The notes beneath the pieces were generated by a model. The model was given only the letters and a program-made list of their open reading frames with translations, was not told the DNA's origin and did no database searches. Made by a program: the position numbers and the translations under genes. Shown here in pieces: positions 36,775-46,082 of a DNA stretch of 64,000 nt (position 1 is the first letter of the stretch; each line of letters starts with the position of its first letter). The stretch is from JAWVFM01 sp963823245 (GTDB lineage Bacteria; Actinomycetota; Thermoleophilia; Solirubrobacterales; 70-9), in NCBI GenBank assembly GCA_963823245.1, contig CAWGKQ010000008.1, positions 496,001 to 560,000 of the forward strand, read 5' to 3'.

Positions 36775-37151
36775 TCCACGATCGCCACTTCACAATCGAG
36801 GAGGCGAACGCCTCGCTGGCCTGGATCGTCAAGCGCATCGAGGAGATCAGGGAGGCGCGCGACCGCCTCGCCGAGCCCGACGCGCACGAGGCACTCGCCG
36901 AGGCGGCTCCTGCGAACGGCGGCGGCGAGCCCGCCCGCGTCGTCGGAGAGGCCTTTCGCGACGTGCGCCGCCTGCTCGTCGAGCTGCAGGCGACCGGCGT
37001 CGTGCTTCGTGACCTCGACCGGGGGCTCGTCGACTTCCCGGCGGTGATGGACGGCCGCGAGGTCTACCTGTGCTGGGAGCTGGGCGAGGACGAGGTGACG
37101 CACTGGCACAACCTCGACTCGGGGTTCGGCGGCCGCCAGCCGCTGGAGTGA
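36771..37151 (+). CDS. DUF2203 family protein
   Basis: 126 residues. HFTIEEANASLAWIVKRIEE at the start and the C-terminal GLVDFPAVMDGREVYLCWEL with EDEVTHWHNLDSGFGGRQPL define this uncharacterised family, which is widespread in Actinobacteria and Firmicutes. The GTG start overlaps the hydrolase stop (GTGA), so translation is coupled. Function unknown. Confidence 0.85.
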   Translation: MIHDRHFTIEEANASLAWIVKRIEEIREARDRLAEPDAHEALAEAAPANGGGEPARVVGEAFRDVRRLLVELQATGVVLRDLDRGLVDFPAVMDGREVYLCWELGEDEVTHWHNLDSGFGGRQPLE

Positions 37152-37619
37152 GCCCCCGGCCGTGCGGGGACGCCGACGTTGGTTGGGCTGGTTAGAGGAG
37201 CGGCCTCGGCGAAATTGACGCGAGTTGTCGCTTTATGGGTGTCTAGCACCCAGAACGCGCCAAGCCGTCCTGCTCTGACCTCCTCCTGCCGGGTCAAACC
37301 CGGACGGCCCGAGCCCGCCTCCCCTCGCTGCAAGTCGTGCGGCTGGCGCCCGCGCACTGGCCGGGCTCGACACCGCGCCGGAGCGAAAGAAGCGAGGCGC
37401 CCGCCCGGCGCCTCGCTTCGCATGGGAGGTGCCCCGCGAGGACCGTAGGTCCAAGGGGTCTATGTCTGTGATCGGGCGTGTTTCGCGCCCAAACGCACAG
37501 GATCCACCATCGAGGGCCCGGTGTCAAGGCCGTCACCTCGCCGACGGACAGATGTACGAGCCTCGTGCATCGGCGCGAAACGAGACTCCGAGTCTCCGCA
37601 CGTTGGCTACCTTTGGGGA
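37152..37619. repeat. Intergenic mosaic repeat block, copy 2 (units A, C, B)
   Basis: 468 bases without a gene. Unit A at 37172-37201, unit C at 37224-37264 (41 bp) and unit B at 37261-37310, the last in inverted orientation and on the opposite side of C compared with 24621-24755. Unit B has GCCGTCC/GGACGGC arms and an inner CGGGT/ACCCG hairpin, leaving ACCTCCTCC unpaired. Further downstream are a 13-bp stem hairpin (37389-37419) and a CTGTG/CACAG plus GGGCG/CGCCC palindrome (37466-37500). Confidence 0.8.
37389..37419. terminator. 13-bp stem hairpin
   Basis: GAAGCGAGGCGCC and GGCGCCTCGCTTC with a 5-base loop. The minus strand continues TTTCGCTC, the plus strand has no T-run. Strong enough to act as a terminator for the hydrolase/DUF2203 transcript or for antisense transcription. 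Confidence 0.6.
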
Positions 37620-38895
37620 GTGGCGCAGGAAGCCGGCACCCGGGGCGAGGCCGTCGGCCTCGCCGATGTGGAACAAGCGGCCGACGCGGTCGGACCGCTG
37701 GTGCGCCGCACGCCGATGCTCGAGGCCGGGGAGCTCTCGCGCCGCTTCGGCGGACCCGTCTGGCTGAAGGCCGAGTGCCTGCAGCGCACCGGCTCGTTCA
37801 AGATCCGCGGCGCGTCGAACGCGATCGCGCGCCTCGACCGCGCCCGACTGGCCGCCGGGGTCTGCGCCGCCAGCGCCGGCAACCACGCGCAGGCGGTGGC
37901 GTTGGCGGCGCGCAGGCGAGGAGCCGCGGCCGAGGTCTTCATGCCCGCGTCGGCTCCGCTGGCGAAGGTGGCGGCCGTCCGCGCCAGTGGCGCCACGGTG
38001 CGCCTGCGTCGACGGCGGCTACGACGAGGCGAACGCCGCCGCTCGCCAGCATGCCGCGACGAGCGGCATGAGCCTCATCCATGCCTTCGACGACCCCGGC
38101 GTGGTCGCGGGCCAGGGAACGATCGGACTCGAGATCGCGGAGGACCGGCCCGCGATGCGCCTGATCGTCGTCCCGCTCGGCGGCGGCGGCCTGGCGGCCG
38201 GAATCGCCATCGCGGCGACCGCCCGGCTGCGCGGGGCCCGGGTCGTCGGGGTCCAGGCCGAAGCGTGCGCGCCGTACGCCGCCTCCATCGCGGCGCACCG
38301 GCCGATCGGCGCGCGCGATCGGGGCCACGATCTGCGACGGCATCGCCGTCAAGCGGCCCGGCGAGCTGACGCTTCCACTCGTCGAGCGCCACGTCGACGA
38401 GATCGTGACCGTCTCGGACGACGAGGTGGCCGAGGCGATGGTCCTCCTGCTCGAGCGCTCGAAGCTCGTGGTCGAGGGGGCCGGGGCCGCCGCGGCGGCG
38501 GCGATTCTCCACCGCAAGGTCCGAGCCCCGTCCGAGGGCGAGACCTGCGCCGTGCTCTCGGGAGGAAACGTCGATGCCGGCCGCCTCGTCGAGTGCATCC
38601 GGCTCGGGGAGACCGCCGCGGGGCGGCGTGCCGTGCTGGTCACGGTGGTGCCCGATCGCCCCGGCGCTCTCGCGGGCCTCCTCCGAATCGCAGCGGAGGG
38701 CGGGGCGAACGTCCTCGACGTCGCGCACCTTCGCGAGGGCATCGATCTTCACGTCAGGGAAACCGCGATCCGCCTTGTGCTCCAGACCGATGGCCCCGAG
38801 CACCGCGACCGGGTGATCGAGTCGATCTGCGCCGAGGGCTTCCACGCGCGGCTCGAGCACACCGCCCTGCCAACCCCGAGCGGCGCCGAAGAAGC
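37620..38895 (+). CDS. ilvA: Threonine dehydratase with ACT-like domain (frameshifted)
   Basis: PLP enzyme converting threonine to 2-oxobutanoate. PLP lysine in QRTGSFKIRGASNAI, SAGNHAQAVALAA, and the glycine loop VVPLGGGGLAAGIAIAA. The C-terminal ACT domain reads RAVLVTVVPDRPGALAGLLR. Frame breaks near 38010 and 38325 are bridged by canonical sequence (DEANAAARQHAATSG, then DGIAVKRPGELTLPLVERHV). Start GTG 37620 gives MAQEAG-type N-terminus. The frame runs without a stop into the carboxypeptidase gene, with GTG 38896 the likely border. The single ACT domain fits the catabolic/biosynthetic TdcB-like subtype. Confidence 0.85.
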
Positions 38896-40393
38896 GGTGA
38901 ACGCTCACGCCGACCTGCGCGACGCCCTCGCCGAGGTCTCCGACCTGGCATCCGGCGCCGCGCTGATGCACTGGGACGAGCGGACGAAGATGCCCGCCGC
39001 GGGGCGCGCCCGCCCGCGCCGACCAGCTTGCGACCCTCGCCCGGATAACCCACGAGCGCCTTGTCTCGGACGACCTCGGGCCGTTTCATCGACTCCGCGA
39101 GCGCGGAGCTCGACGGCGCCGATCCGGACTCCGACGAGGCGAGCATCGTCCGGGTTTCGGCCCGCGAGTGGGAGAAGGCACGGCGCGTCCCCTCGGAGCT
39201 GCGAGCGGAGATGGCTCGAGCGGAGTCGATCGCCGAGCACGCCTGGATGGCGGCCCGCGAGGAAGAACGACTTCTCCCAATTCCTCCCCCACCTGGAGAA
39301 GCTCGTGGACCTGAAGCGGCGCTACATCGAGTGCTTCGAGGTCGAGCACCCCTACGACGCCCTCCTCGACGACTTCGAGCCCGATGCGAGCACGCCCACC
39401 GTCGCCGGCATCCTCGCGCGGCTGCGCTCCGGGCTCGCCCCGCTCGTCGAGCGTCGTGGCAGCGGCGGACGACATCGACAGCGGCTGCCTGCGCGGCGAC
39501 TTCCCGGTGGAGCGCCAGCGGGCCTCGCCCAGGAGCTCGCCGGCTCGATGCCCTTCGAGCCGGCGACCTGGAGGCTCGACGACACCACGCACCCGTTCGC
39601 CACCTCGATCTCCCGCGCCGACGTGCGCCTCACCACCCGGTACGACGCCTCGTACCTCGGGACGGCGATCTGGTCGGTGATCCACGAAGCCGGGCACGGC
39701 CTCTACGAGGCGGGCATGCCGGACGGCGTCGCCCGCACCCCGGCCGCCGCCCCGCGCTCGCTCGGCCTGCACGAGTCGCAGAGCCGCCTGTGGGAGAACT
39801 GGGTCGGCCGGAGCCGAGCGTACATGGGCCCCCTCCTCGCGCGCCTCCGCAGCCACTTCCCGGACAGCTTCGATTCGGTCGAGGCCGACGAGCTCTACCG
39901 CGCCGCCAACGTCGTCCGCCGCTCGCTCATTCGAGTCGAGGCCGACGAGCTCACCTACAACCTCCACGTCGCGATCCGGTTCGAGCTCGAGCTCGAGCTC
40001 TTCGAGGAGAAGCTCGACGTCGCCGACCTCCCCGAGGCCTGGAACGCGCGCTACCGCGACTACCTCGGGCTCGACGTGCCCGACGACGCCCACGGCGTGC
40101 TCCAGGACGTTCACTGGGCGGGCGGGGCCTTCGGCTACTTCCCCACCTACTCGCTGGGCAACGTGATCGCCGCCCAGCTCTGGGAGCGCGCGGTCCAGGA
40201 CGTTCCGGAGCTCGACGCGCAGCTCGCCGAAGGCGAGCTCGAGCCGCTGCACGCCTGGCTGCGGGAGAACCTCTTCCGCCACGCCGGGAAGTTCGATGCG
40301 GCGGCGACGGTCGAGCGGGTCGTGGGGAGCCCGATCGACCCGGCCCCCCTCGTCGCCCACCTCGAGGCGAAGTTCGGCGACCTCTATCGCTGA
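38896..40393 (+). CDS. Carboxypeptidase Taq, M32 family (several frameshifts)
   Basis: Zinc carboxypeptidase of about 500 residues. The active-site HEAGH (IWSVIHEAGHGLYEAGMPDG) is followed by LGLHESQSRLWENWVGRS with the third ligand Glu, and TYSLGNVIAAQLW. The N-terminal half is interrupted: after DERTKMPAAG the frame changes to one giving FIDSASAELDGADPDSDEAS and SELRAEMARAESIAEHAWMA, then returns at KNDFSQFLPHLEKLVDLKRR. A second short excursion occurs near 39455-39525 (DDIDSGCLRGDFPVERQ). The GTG at 38896 is in frame with threonine dehydratase, so a real fusion cannot be excluded. Confidence 0.85.
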
Positions 40394-41166
40394 CGCGAGC
40401 GCCGCCGCCGCGCCCGATCGCGCGGCTCGCGTTGCATGCGCTCGAGCTGGCGGCCGAACGCCTCCTCGACGCCCTCGGTCATCGCGAGCTGGAAGATCGC
40501 GAGCAGCGACTCGGAGGCGAGCGGCCGCAGGCGCTCGAGCGCCTCGACGACCTCGGGCCAGCGCTCCGGAGGCCGTCCCGCCTCGTCGAAGGGCTTCCAC
40601 ACATGCTCGAGGAACAGGTCGGTGAAGATCCGGGCCACGCCGTCGGCGTGGCGGCGCAGTCGCGCCGCGATCTCGAGGGTGGCCTCGGGTGGCACCCCGA
40701 GCCGCGCGAGCTCCTGCCCGGCACGGGCGAGCCGAGGGCTCACCTGCTCGTAGCGCTCGTCGTCGATCTGGCGGAGGAGCCCGAGCTTCACCGCCTTCCT
40801 CACCAGTGACGGGTCACCCGCGTCGCCGAAGCCGCGGGCGAGGTCCGTGAGCGAGACGATCTCCGGCTCCTCGTCCTCGAACGGCTCGCGCACCGCCCGG
40901 GTGAAGCGCAGGAAGTCGGCGCTCGACCCGTTGCCCGCCTCGATGAGGCGCCTTATCGCCTCGAGGTTGAAGCCCTCAGCCTGGAGCTCCCTGATGAGCT
41001 CGATGCGAGCGAGGTGCTCGGGCCCGTAGTAGCCGGTGCGGCCGCGGACGACCGGAGGGGGCACGAGGCCCCGCGACTGGTGCGCTCGGATATTCCGCGC
41101 CGTCATCCCCGACTCGCGGGCGAGCTCGTCGATCGTCAGCTCGGCGGCCTTGCTCTCCTCCGGCAC
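40384..41166 (-). CDS. MerR-family regulator with long effector domain
   Basis: 260 residues. N-terminal winged helix: ELTIDELARESGMTARNIRA followed by HQSRGLVPPPVVRGRTGYYG, with the typical RIELIRELQAEGFNLEAIRR coiled part. The C-terminal region (from IVSLTDLARGFGDAGDPSLV) is longer than in metal-sensing MerR proteins and has no Cys cluster, suggesting an organic ligand. The GTG at 41166 is taken as start. Overlaps the M32 gene 3' end convergently by 10 bases. Confidence 0.82.
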   Translation of the reverse strand: MPEESKAAELTIDELARESGMTARNIRAHQSRGLVPPPVVRGRTGYYGPEHLARIELIRELQAEGFNLEAIRRLIEAGNGSSADFLRFTRAVREPFEDEEPEIVSLTDLARGFGDAGDPSLVRKAVKLGLLRQIDDERYEQVSPRLARAGQELARLGVPPEATLEIAARLRRHADGVARIFTDLFLEHVWKPFDEAGRPPERWPEVVEALERLRPLASESLLAIFQLAMTEGVEEAFGRQLERMQREPRDRARRRRSRQR

Positions 41167-41198
41167 ACCGAAGACGATAGCCCCCGGCGCGGGCAATG

Positions 41199-42068
41199 TC
41201 ACATAGAACGGTGCAACGTTTCCTCCGGCGCGGTGCGCTCCAGCGAGGGCCACCCGACGTCACGGGCGGCACGCGCCTCCTCCTCCGCCGGGCCGCCGCG
41301 GAGGCCGAAGAGCCGCTTGGCGTACAGGAGGTAGACGACGATCGCGACGTTGACGACGAGCGCGATCACCTTGAGCGGTGAGACCGTACGGGCGAGCTCG
41401 AAGACCTCGAGGGGGATGAAGGCGGCGGTCACGACAAACGTGAGGTACTCGGCCCACCGCTTCTGGTACCAGAGGCCGACGGCCTCGACGAGCTCGACCA
41501 CGGCCAGTACCGCCACGGCCCCGCCGACGAGGCGGATCGTCCCGGTGCGGAGCGAGAGGAGCTGCTCGACGTCGTGGACGATGCCGTGCCCGGCCTGGTG
41601 GTGCTGGTCGACGACGGTCCCCTCGATGTCGGAGAGCACGCGGTAGAAGACGCTTCGAAGCTCGTCCCGCCGCGCCGCGAGGATGAAGATCGCGCCGGCG
41701 ATCAGCCCGAGGATCACGAAGTGGAAGGCCCGGTCGATCGCGATGGCGCGCAGGACGATCTTGTCGCGCAGCGGCCGGCCGCGCGGCGGGAGGCTGATCT
41801 CGTCGCGCTCGGGCGGGTGGCGGCGGGCCGGCTTCGCCGGCCGGGCCACCGGCAGCCAGGCGTCGCAGCGCAGGCACCGGTGCCACCTGACGCCATCGAC
41901 CTCGCGCGCGACGAGCGCGTCCTCGGGTCGAAGCTCCGCGGCGTCGAGGCCGATCAGCTCATGCCCGCGAAGGCCGCAGACGAGGAGCTCGTAGTGGAAC
42001 CTCGGCCGGAACCGCTGCGGCTTGGCAAGGCCAGGGGGCGCGTGCTCGGCGTCGTCCCCGGTGGTCAC
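41199..42068 (-). CDS. DUF2127-family membrane protein
   Basis: 289 residues. The N-terminal soluble part contains a single CxxC (RWHRCLRCDAWLP). About four membrane helices follow: FHFVILGLIAGAIFILAA, RLVGGAVAVLAVVELVEAVG, YLTFVVTAAFIPLEVFELAR and VIALVVNVAIVVYLLYAKRL, ending in an acidic/basic tail. This matches DUF2127 (EamA-unrelated, function unknown). Lies downstream of a possible plus-strand sugar locus with divergent orientation. Confidence 0.82.
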   Translation of the reverse strand: MTTGDDAEHAPPGLAKPQRFRPRFHYELLVCGLRGHELIGLDAAELRPEDALVAREVDGVRWHRCLRCDAWLPVARPAKPARRHPPERDEISLPPRGRPLRDKIVLRAIAIDRAFHFVILGLIAGAIFILAARRDELRSVFYRVLSDIEGTVVDQHHQAGHGIVHDVEQLLSLRTGTIRLVGGAVAVLAVVELVEAVGLWYQKRWAEYLTFVVTAAFIPLEVFELARTVSPLKVIALVVNVAIVVYLLYAKRLFGLRGGPAEEEARAARDVGWPSLERTAPEETLHRSM

Positions 42069-42170
42069 GCGCGCACGATATCTCCGCGGTCAGCCCACGG
42101 CCGCTGGTAGCCTTTGCGCGCCTCGTCGTGGGCGGTGGCTCTCCCGCCCGCAGGTCTCGGCGTATTCCTG

Positions 42171-43225
42171 ATGCCCGCTCCCGTCCCAACGGCCGTAGAT
42201 GCGACCGCGTTCTCGATCGGCTTCGATCAGCGCGATCGCGCCCGGCTGCACGAGCTGTGGGACGAGGTCCTCGACTCCGGGCGCTGGAGCGAGGGCCCCG
42301 TCGTCGATCGGCTCGAGCGCACCTGGGGCGCCCACGACGGCCTCGAGGCGTGCGCGTTCGCGGGCTGGAGCGGCGGCGCGCTCGCCGCGCTCGCGTACGC
42401 GGGCGTGCGCGGCGAGAGACCGTCCTCTGCCCGTCGAACACGTTCATGGCGACGCCACTCGCCATCCTCGCCGCCGGCGCCACCCCGGCATTCGTCGACT
42501 GCAACCGCGAGGACCTCTGCATCTCCTTCGAGGACTTCGAGCGCGAGGCCGAGCGGCTGCGCCCTCGCGCCGCCTTCGTGGTCCACATCGGCGGCCATAT
42601 CGCCTTCGAGATCGAGCGGATCGCCGACTACTGCCGCGAGCACGGGATCTTCCTCATCGAGGACTGCGCCCACGCGCACGGCGCGAGCTGGAACGGCCGG
42701 CGGCCCGGAAGCTGGGGCGATGCCGGGATTTACTCGCTATATGCGACGAAGACGATCTCGACCGGCGAGGGCGGCATGCTTGTCTCCGCAAACCGGCGAT
42801 GTCGTCGACTTCGCGCGTGACCATCCGCAACTACGGGAAGCCCGACTACGAGGTCCATGGGCTCGGCCAGCGCATGAGCGAGTTCACGGCCGCGCTCGGC
42901 CTGGTCCAGATCGAGCGCCTCGACGAGATCGTCTCCTGGAAGAACGAGGTGGCCCGCCGCCATCTCGACCCGATTTTCGCATCACGCGTCGAGCTGCCGC
43001 GAGGGAATGACCTCGGGCCTCTACAAGTACGTCGTCTTCGAGCCGCTCGAGCGCTCGACCGGTCGCGTCTACGACGAGCCTTGCCACCGGGTCCTCGGGT
43101 CCGAGCGCGAACTTCAGAACACCGACTGGGTCGCCGATAACCACTCCTGCGTGCCGCTTTACTACCACGGGCCGGAGCTGCCGCAAGACAATGACGCGTG
43201 GACCTCGATCAAGGTGAGCTCGTGA
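42171..43225 (+). CDS. DegT/DnrJ/EryC1-family sugar aminotransferase (three frameshifts)
   Basis: PLP-dependent transamination of a nucleotide-linked keto sugar or a related substrate. About 350 residues after three breaks (near 42418, 42795 and 43010). Sections: FDQRDRARLHELWDEVLDSG, ETVLCPSNTFMATPLAILAA, IFLIEDCAHAHGASWNGRRP (PLP-ring Asp), YSLYATKTISTGEGGMLVSA with the Schiff-base Lys, YEVHGLGQRMSEFTAALGLV, and a C-terminal GLYKYVVFEPLERSTGRVYD. The stop overlaps the following epimerase start (GTGA), so they form an operon. Confidence 0.82.
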
Positions 43226-44131
43226 AGGTCCTGCTCACCGGCGGGTCCGGGTTCATCGGCTCGCACGTCGTCGACAAGCTCATCGACGCAGGGCCACACG
43301 GTCCGCCTCTACGACCTGTCCCCCTCGCCGTACCGCAGCCGGAGGAGGTCGACTTCCGCGCCGGCGACATCACCGACCTCGACGCCCTCGTGCCGGCGAT
43401 GAGCGGCTGCGACGCCGTGATCCACCTCGCGGCCGTCGCCGACGTCAACCACGTCGTCGCCGACCCGTCGAAGGCCCAGGAGGTGAACTCGGAGGGCACG
43501 CTCGACGGTCCTCGAGGCCGCCCGGCGCGCCGCGGTGAAGCGCGTGATCTACGGGTCGACGATCTGGGCCTACAGCGACTGCCCGGAGCGCGCCGTCGAC
43601 GAGGACACGCGGGTCGAGGCGCCCAGCCACCTCTACACGGCCACGAAGCTCGCCGGCGAGCACTACTGCAAGTCGTACTCCGAGCTCTACGGGGTCGACT
43701 ACACGATCCTCCGCTTCGGCATCCCGTACGGCCCCCGGGCCCGCGACGCGACGGTGCTCGCCGCCTTCTGCGCCAAGGCGGAGGCCGGCGAGCGCGCTCA
43801 CGGTCTCTGGCGACGGCAGCCAGTCGCGGCGCTTCGTCTACGTCGAGGACCTCGCCGAGGGCGTCGTCTCAGCGCTTCGACCCGACAGCCGCGAACCGCG
43901 TCTACAACCTCGCCGGCGAGGAGGCGACCACGATCCTCGACATCGCCGAGGCTGTCCGCGACCACGTCGCCGACACGGGGATCCTCCACACGGAGGGCCG
44001 CACCGGCGACTTCGGCGGCAAGGAGGTCTCGAGCGAGACGGGCCGAGCGCGAGCTCGGCTGGAGCGCGCACACCCGCTTCGCCGAGGGCTTCCGGCGCTA
44101 CCTCGCCTGGCGCCGCGCCCGCCCCGAGCGC
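43222..44131 (+). CDS. NAD-dependent nucleotide-sugar epimerase/dehydratase (frameshifted)
   Basis: Extended SDR: VKVLLTGGSGFIGSHVVDKL (GxxGxxG), then AVIHLAAVADVNHVVADPSK, VIYGSTIWAYSD (catalytic Ser), the YxxxK in HLYTATKLAGEHYCKSYSEL, and ILRFGIPYGPRA. Breaks occur near 43285, 43505, 43795, 43870 and 44035. The ending ERELGWSAHTRFAEGFRRYL is the usual SDR tail, but no stop follows: the frame continues directly into the glycosyltransferase. It probably supplies a modified nucleotide sugar for the neighbouring transferase. Confidence 0.82.
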
Positions 44132-45890
44132 CGCAAGGTCCTGATCCTCACCGCCGACATCGGCGAGGGCCATGACCTGCCCGCCCGTGCGCTCGCCGAC
44201 GACCTCGCCGCCGAGCACCCCGGCAGCGAGGTCGAGATCGTCGACGGCCTGCGGGTCGATGGGTCGCATCCTCACCGCCATCGTCCGCGACGGCTCCTGG
44301 TTCGCCTTCAACTGGTTCCCGGCCATGTTCTCGCTCCAGTACTTGCTGGCCACGAAGTTCGCGCCGACGCGATGGCTCTCCTTCGCACTTCACGTGCCTG
44401 CTGGGGGCGCGGCGGCTGCGGCGCGAGATCCGCCGCCACGACCCCGACGTCGTCGTCTCGACCTATCCGGCGACCACGGCCGTGCTCGGCGAGCTGCGCC
44501 TGCGCCGCACGCTCGACGTCCCGGTCGTCTCCGCGATCACCGACCTCGCGGGCCTCCGCTTCTGGGCCCACCCCGGCGTCGACCTCCACACGATCACGCA
44601 TCGCGAGTCGATCGAGGAGGTCGAGGCAGATCGCCGGCCCCGGGAGCGCGCGCTGGGCGCGCCCGCCCACCGATCCGGCGTTCCTGCGAGCCGCGTTCGC
44701 GGGTGGACGCGCGCGAGGCGCTCGGCCTTCCTCAGGATGACGCCCGGTCGTCGTCGTCTCCGGCGGCGGCTGGGGCATCGGCGACCTCGTCGGCGCGGTC
44801 GAGGAGGCGCTCGCCGTCGAGGGCTCCACGGTCGTCTGCCTGAGCGGCCACAACGAGCGCGCTGACCGCCGGCCTCCGCGAGCGATTCGGTGCCGAGCCC
44901 CGTGTGCAGCTCCTCGGCTTCACCGACCAGATGAGCGACCTGCTCGCCGCTGCGGACGCCATGGTCCACTCGACGGCCGGGCTCACCGTCCTCGAGGCGC
45001 AGATCCGCGGCTGCCCGGTGATCTCCTACGGCTTCGCCGTCGGCCACATGCGCCGTCAACAACCGCGCCTATGAGCGGTTCGGGCTCGCCCGGGTGGCGA
45101 CGTCCCGTGGCGAGCTCGCCAGGCGCGCTTCGCGAGGCGGTCGCCTCGCAGCCCGGAGCCCGACCTCTCCTTCGCCAGCCTCCCCTCGCCCGCGACGCTC
45201 GCGATCGAGGCGCGACCCCGCGTCAAGCCGCGGCGGGTCGCGCGCATCCGCGCCGTCCGCTTGGCGCGCGTGGGGATGGCGACGGCGGCGCTGGCCGCCG
45301 GCGCCTTCCTGACCGACTACGCCTATGCCCTCCTCGCGAAGCCGCTCGGCGTGGCCACAACCAAGCAGGTCTCCACCGCCCAGCCGAAGGTGGGCGTGAT
45401 CGTCGACGCACCCGCCGACTCGGTGGCCGCCCTCGCCCGGCAGCTCCGCAGGGACGGGGTGACGGCCTCCTTCGCGGTCTCCGAGACGCCGAGCGAGCGC
45501 GCGCTCACGGTGCTCCACAGCAACGGCGACGAGGCGATCCCGCTCCTCGATGGCGGCGGGCTCTTCCACTCCCTGGGCACGAAGGGCCGCCTGTCTGACG
45601 CCGCCCACAAGCTCGGCCTCGGCGACCACTTCGTCTACCAACCCTCCGCCGACGGCATCACCCTGAGCCAGGCCCTGCTCGCCCGCTCGGCCGGTGGCCA
45701 ACCGGTGAGCGGGGCCGTTCACGCGGCGCCAACGACCACGCCGCCGACGCTCGTGCGCGGCGACCTGGTCGAGGTGGACCTGAGCGGTGACAGCGACCCG
45801 TCCGAAGCCATGACGGCGCTCAGCAACGACCTAGCCTCGAACGGCATGAGCGGCGTCACCGTGACGTCGCTGGTGGGGAGCGGTACGTAG
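44132..45890 (+). CDS. MGDG-synthase/MurG-like glycosyltransferase with a C-terminal deacetylase-like domain
   Basis: GT28-like N-domain RRKVLILTADIGEGHDLPAR, then WFAFNWFPAMFSLQYLLATK and DPDVVVSTYPATTAVLGEL. The C-domain has VVVSGGGWGIGDLVGAVEEA and HSTAGLTVLEAQIRGCPVIS (nucleotide-sugar binding). After a transmembrane helix (GMATAALAAGAFLTDYAYAL) comes a NodB-like barrel, KVGVIVDAPADSVAALARQL, lacking recognisable catalytic Asp/His. At least four frame breaks. No start codon separates it from the epimerase, so a natural fusion or an indel-destroyed stop are both possible. Likely acts at the membrane on a lipid or wall acceptor. Confidence 0.75.
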
Positions 45891-45892
45891 GG

Positions 45893-46082
45893 CATCGATC
45901 CGTCCGGGTCGTCGCGGCTACACGGGGCCGCTATTTGCCGGTTAGGAGGTCGCATTAACCGCTGCCTCGCTCTGATGCGGCTAATGCACCTATAGCGGGG
46001 GCTATCCCCATCGGAGCGCCAAAACCTCGGTCAGGTGCCTCCCTCGGTGCCGCCGACGGCCGCAGGCCCTCGGCCTCGCGCG
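45893..46082. terminator. Nested palindromes downstream of the sugar locus
   Basis: 190 bases without a gene. GCATTAACCGC (45952-45962) pairs with GCGGCTAATGC (45977-45987), one mismatch. Overlapping it, GCTCTGAT (45969-45976) pairs with ATCGGAGC (46010-46017) around CTATAGCGGGGGCTAT. The two hairpins share bases and are mutually exclusive, and they sit between convergent genes. Confidence 0.55.

Noticed and set aside
37064..37423. Minus-strand frame containing LGAFWVLDTHKAT, repeated at other loci
   Set aside because: The shared peptide is the translation of repeat units A and C, not a conserved protein.
38405..40393. Threonine dehydratase-carboxypeptidase natural fusion
   Set aside because: The two proteins are unrelated in function, a GTG start lies exactly at the border, and both genes contain several indels; a lost stop is more likely, though not proven.
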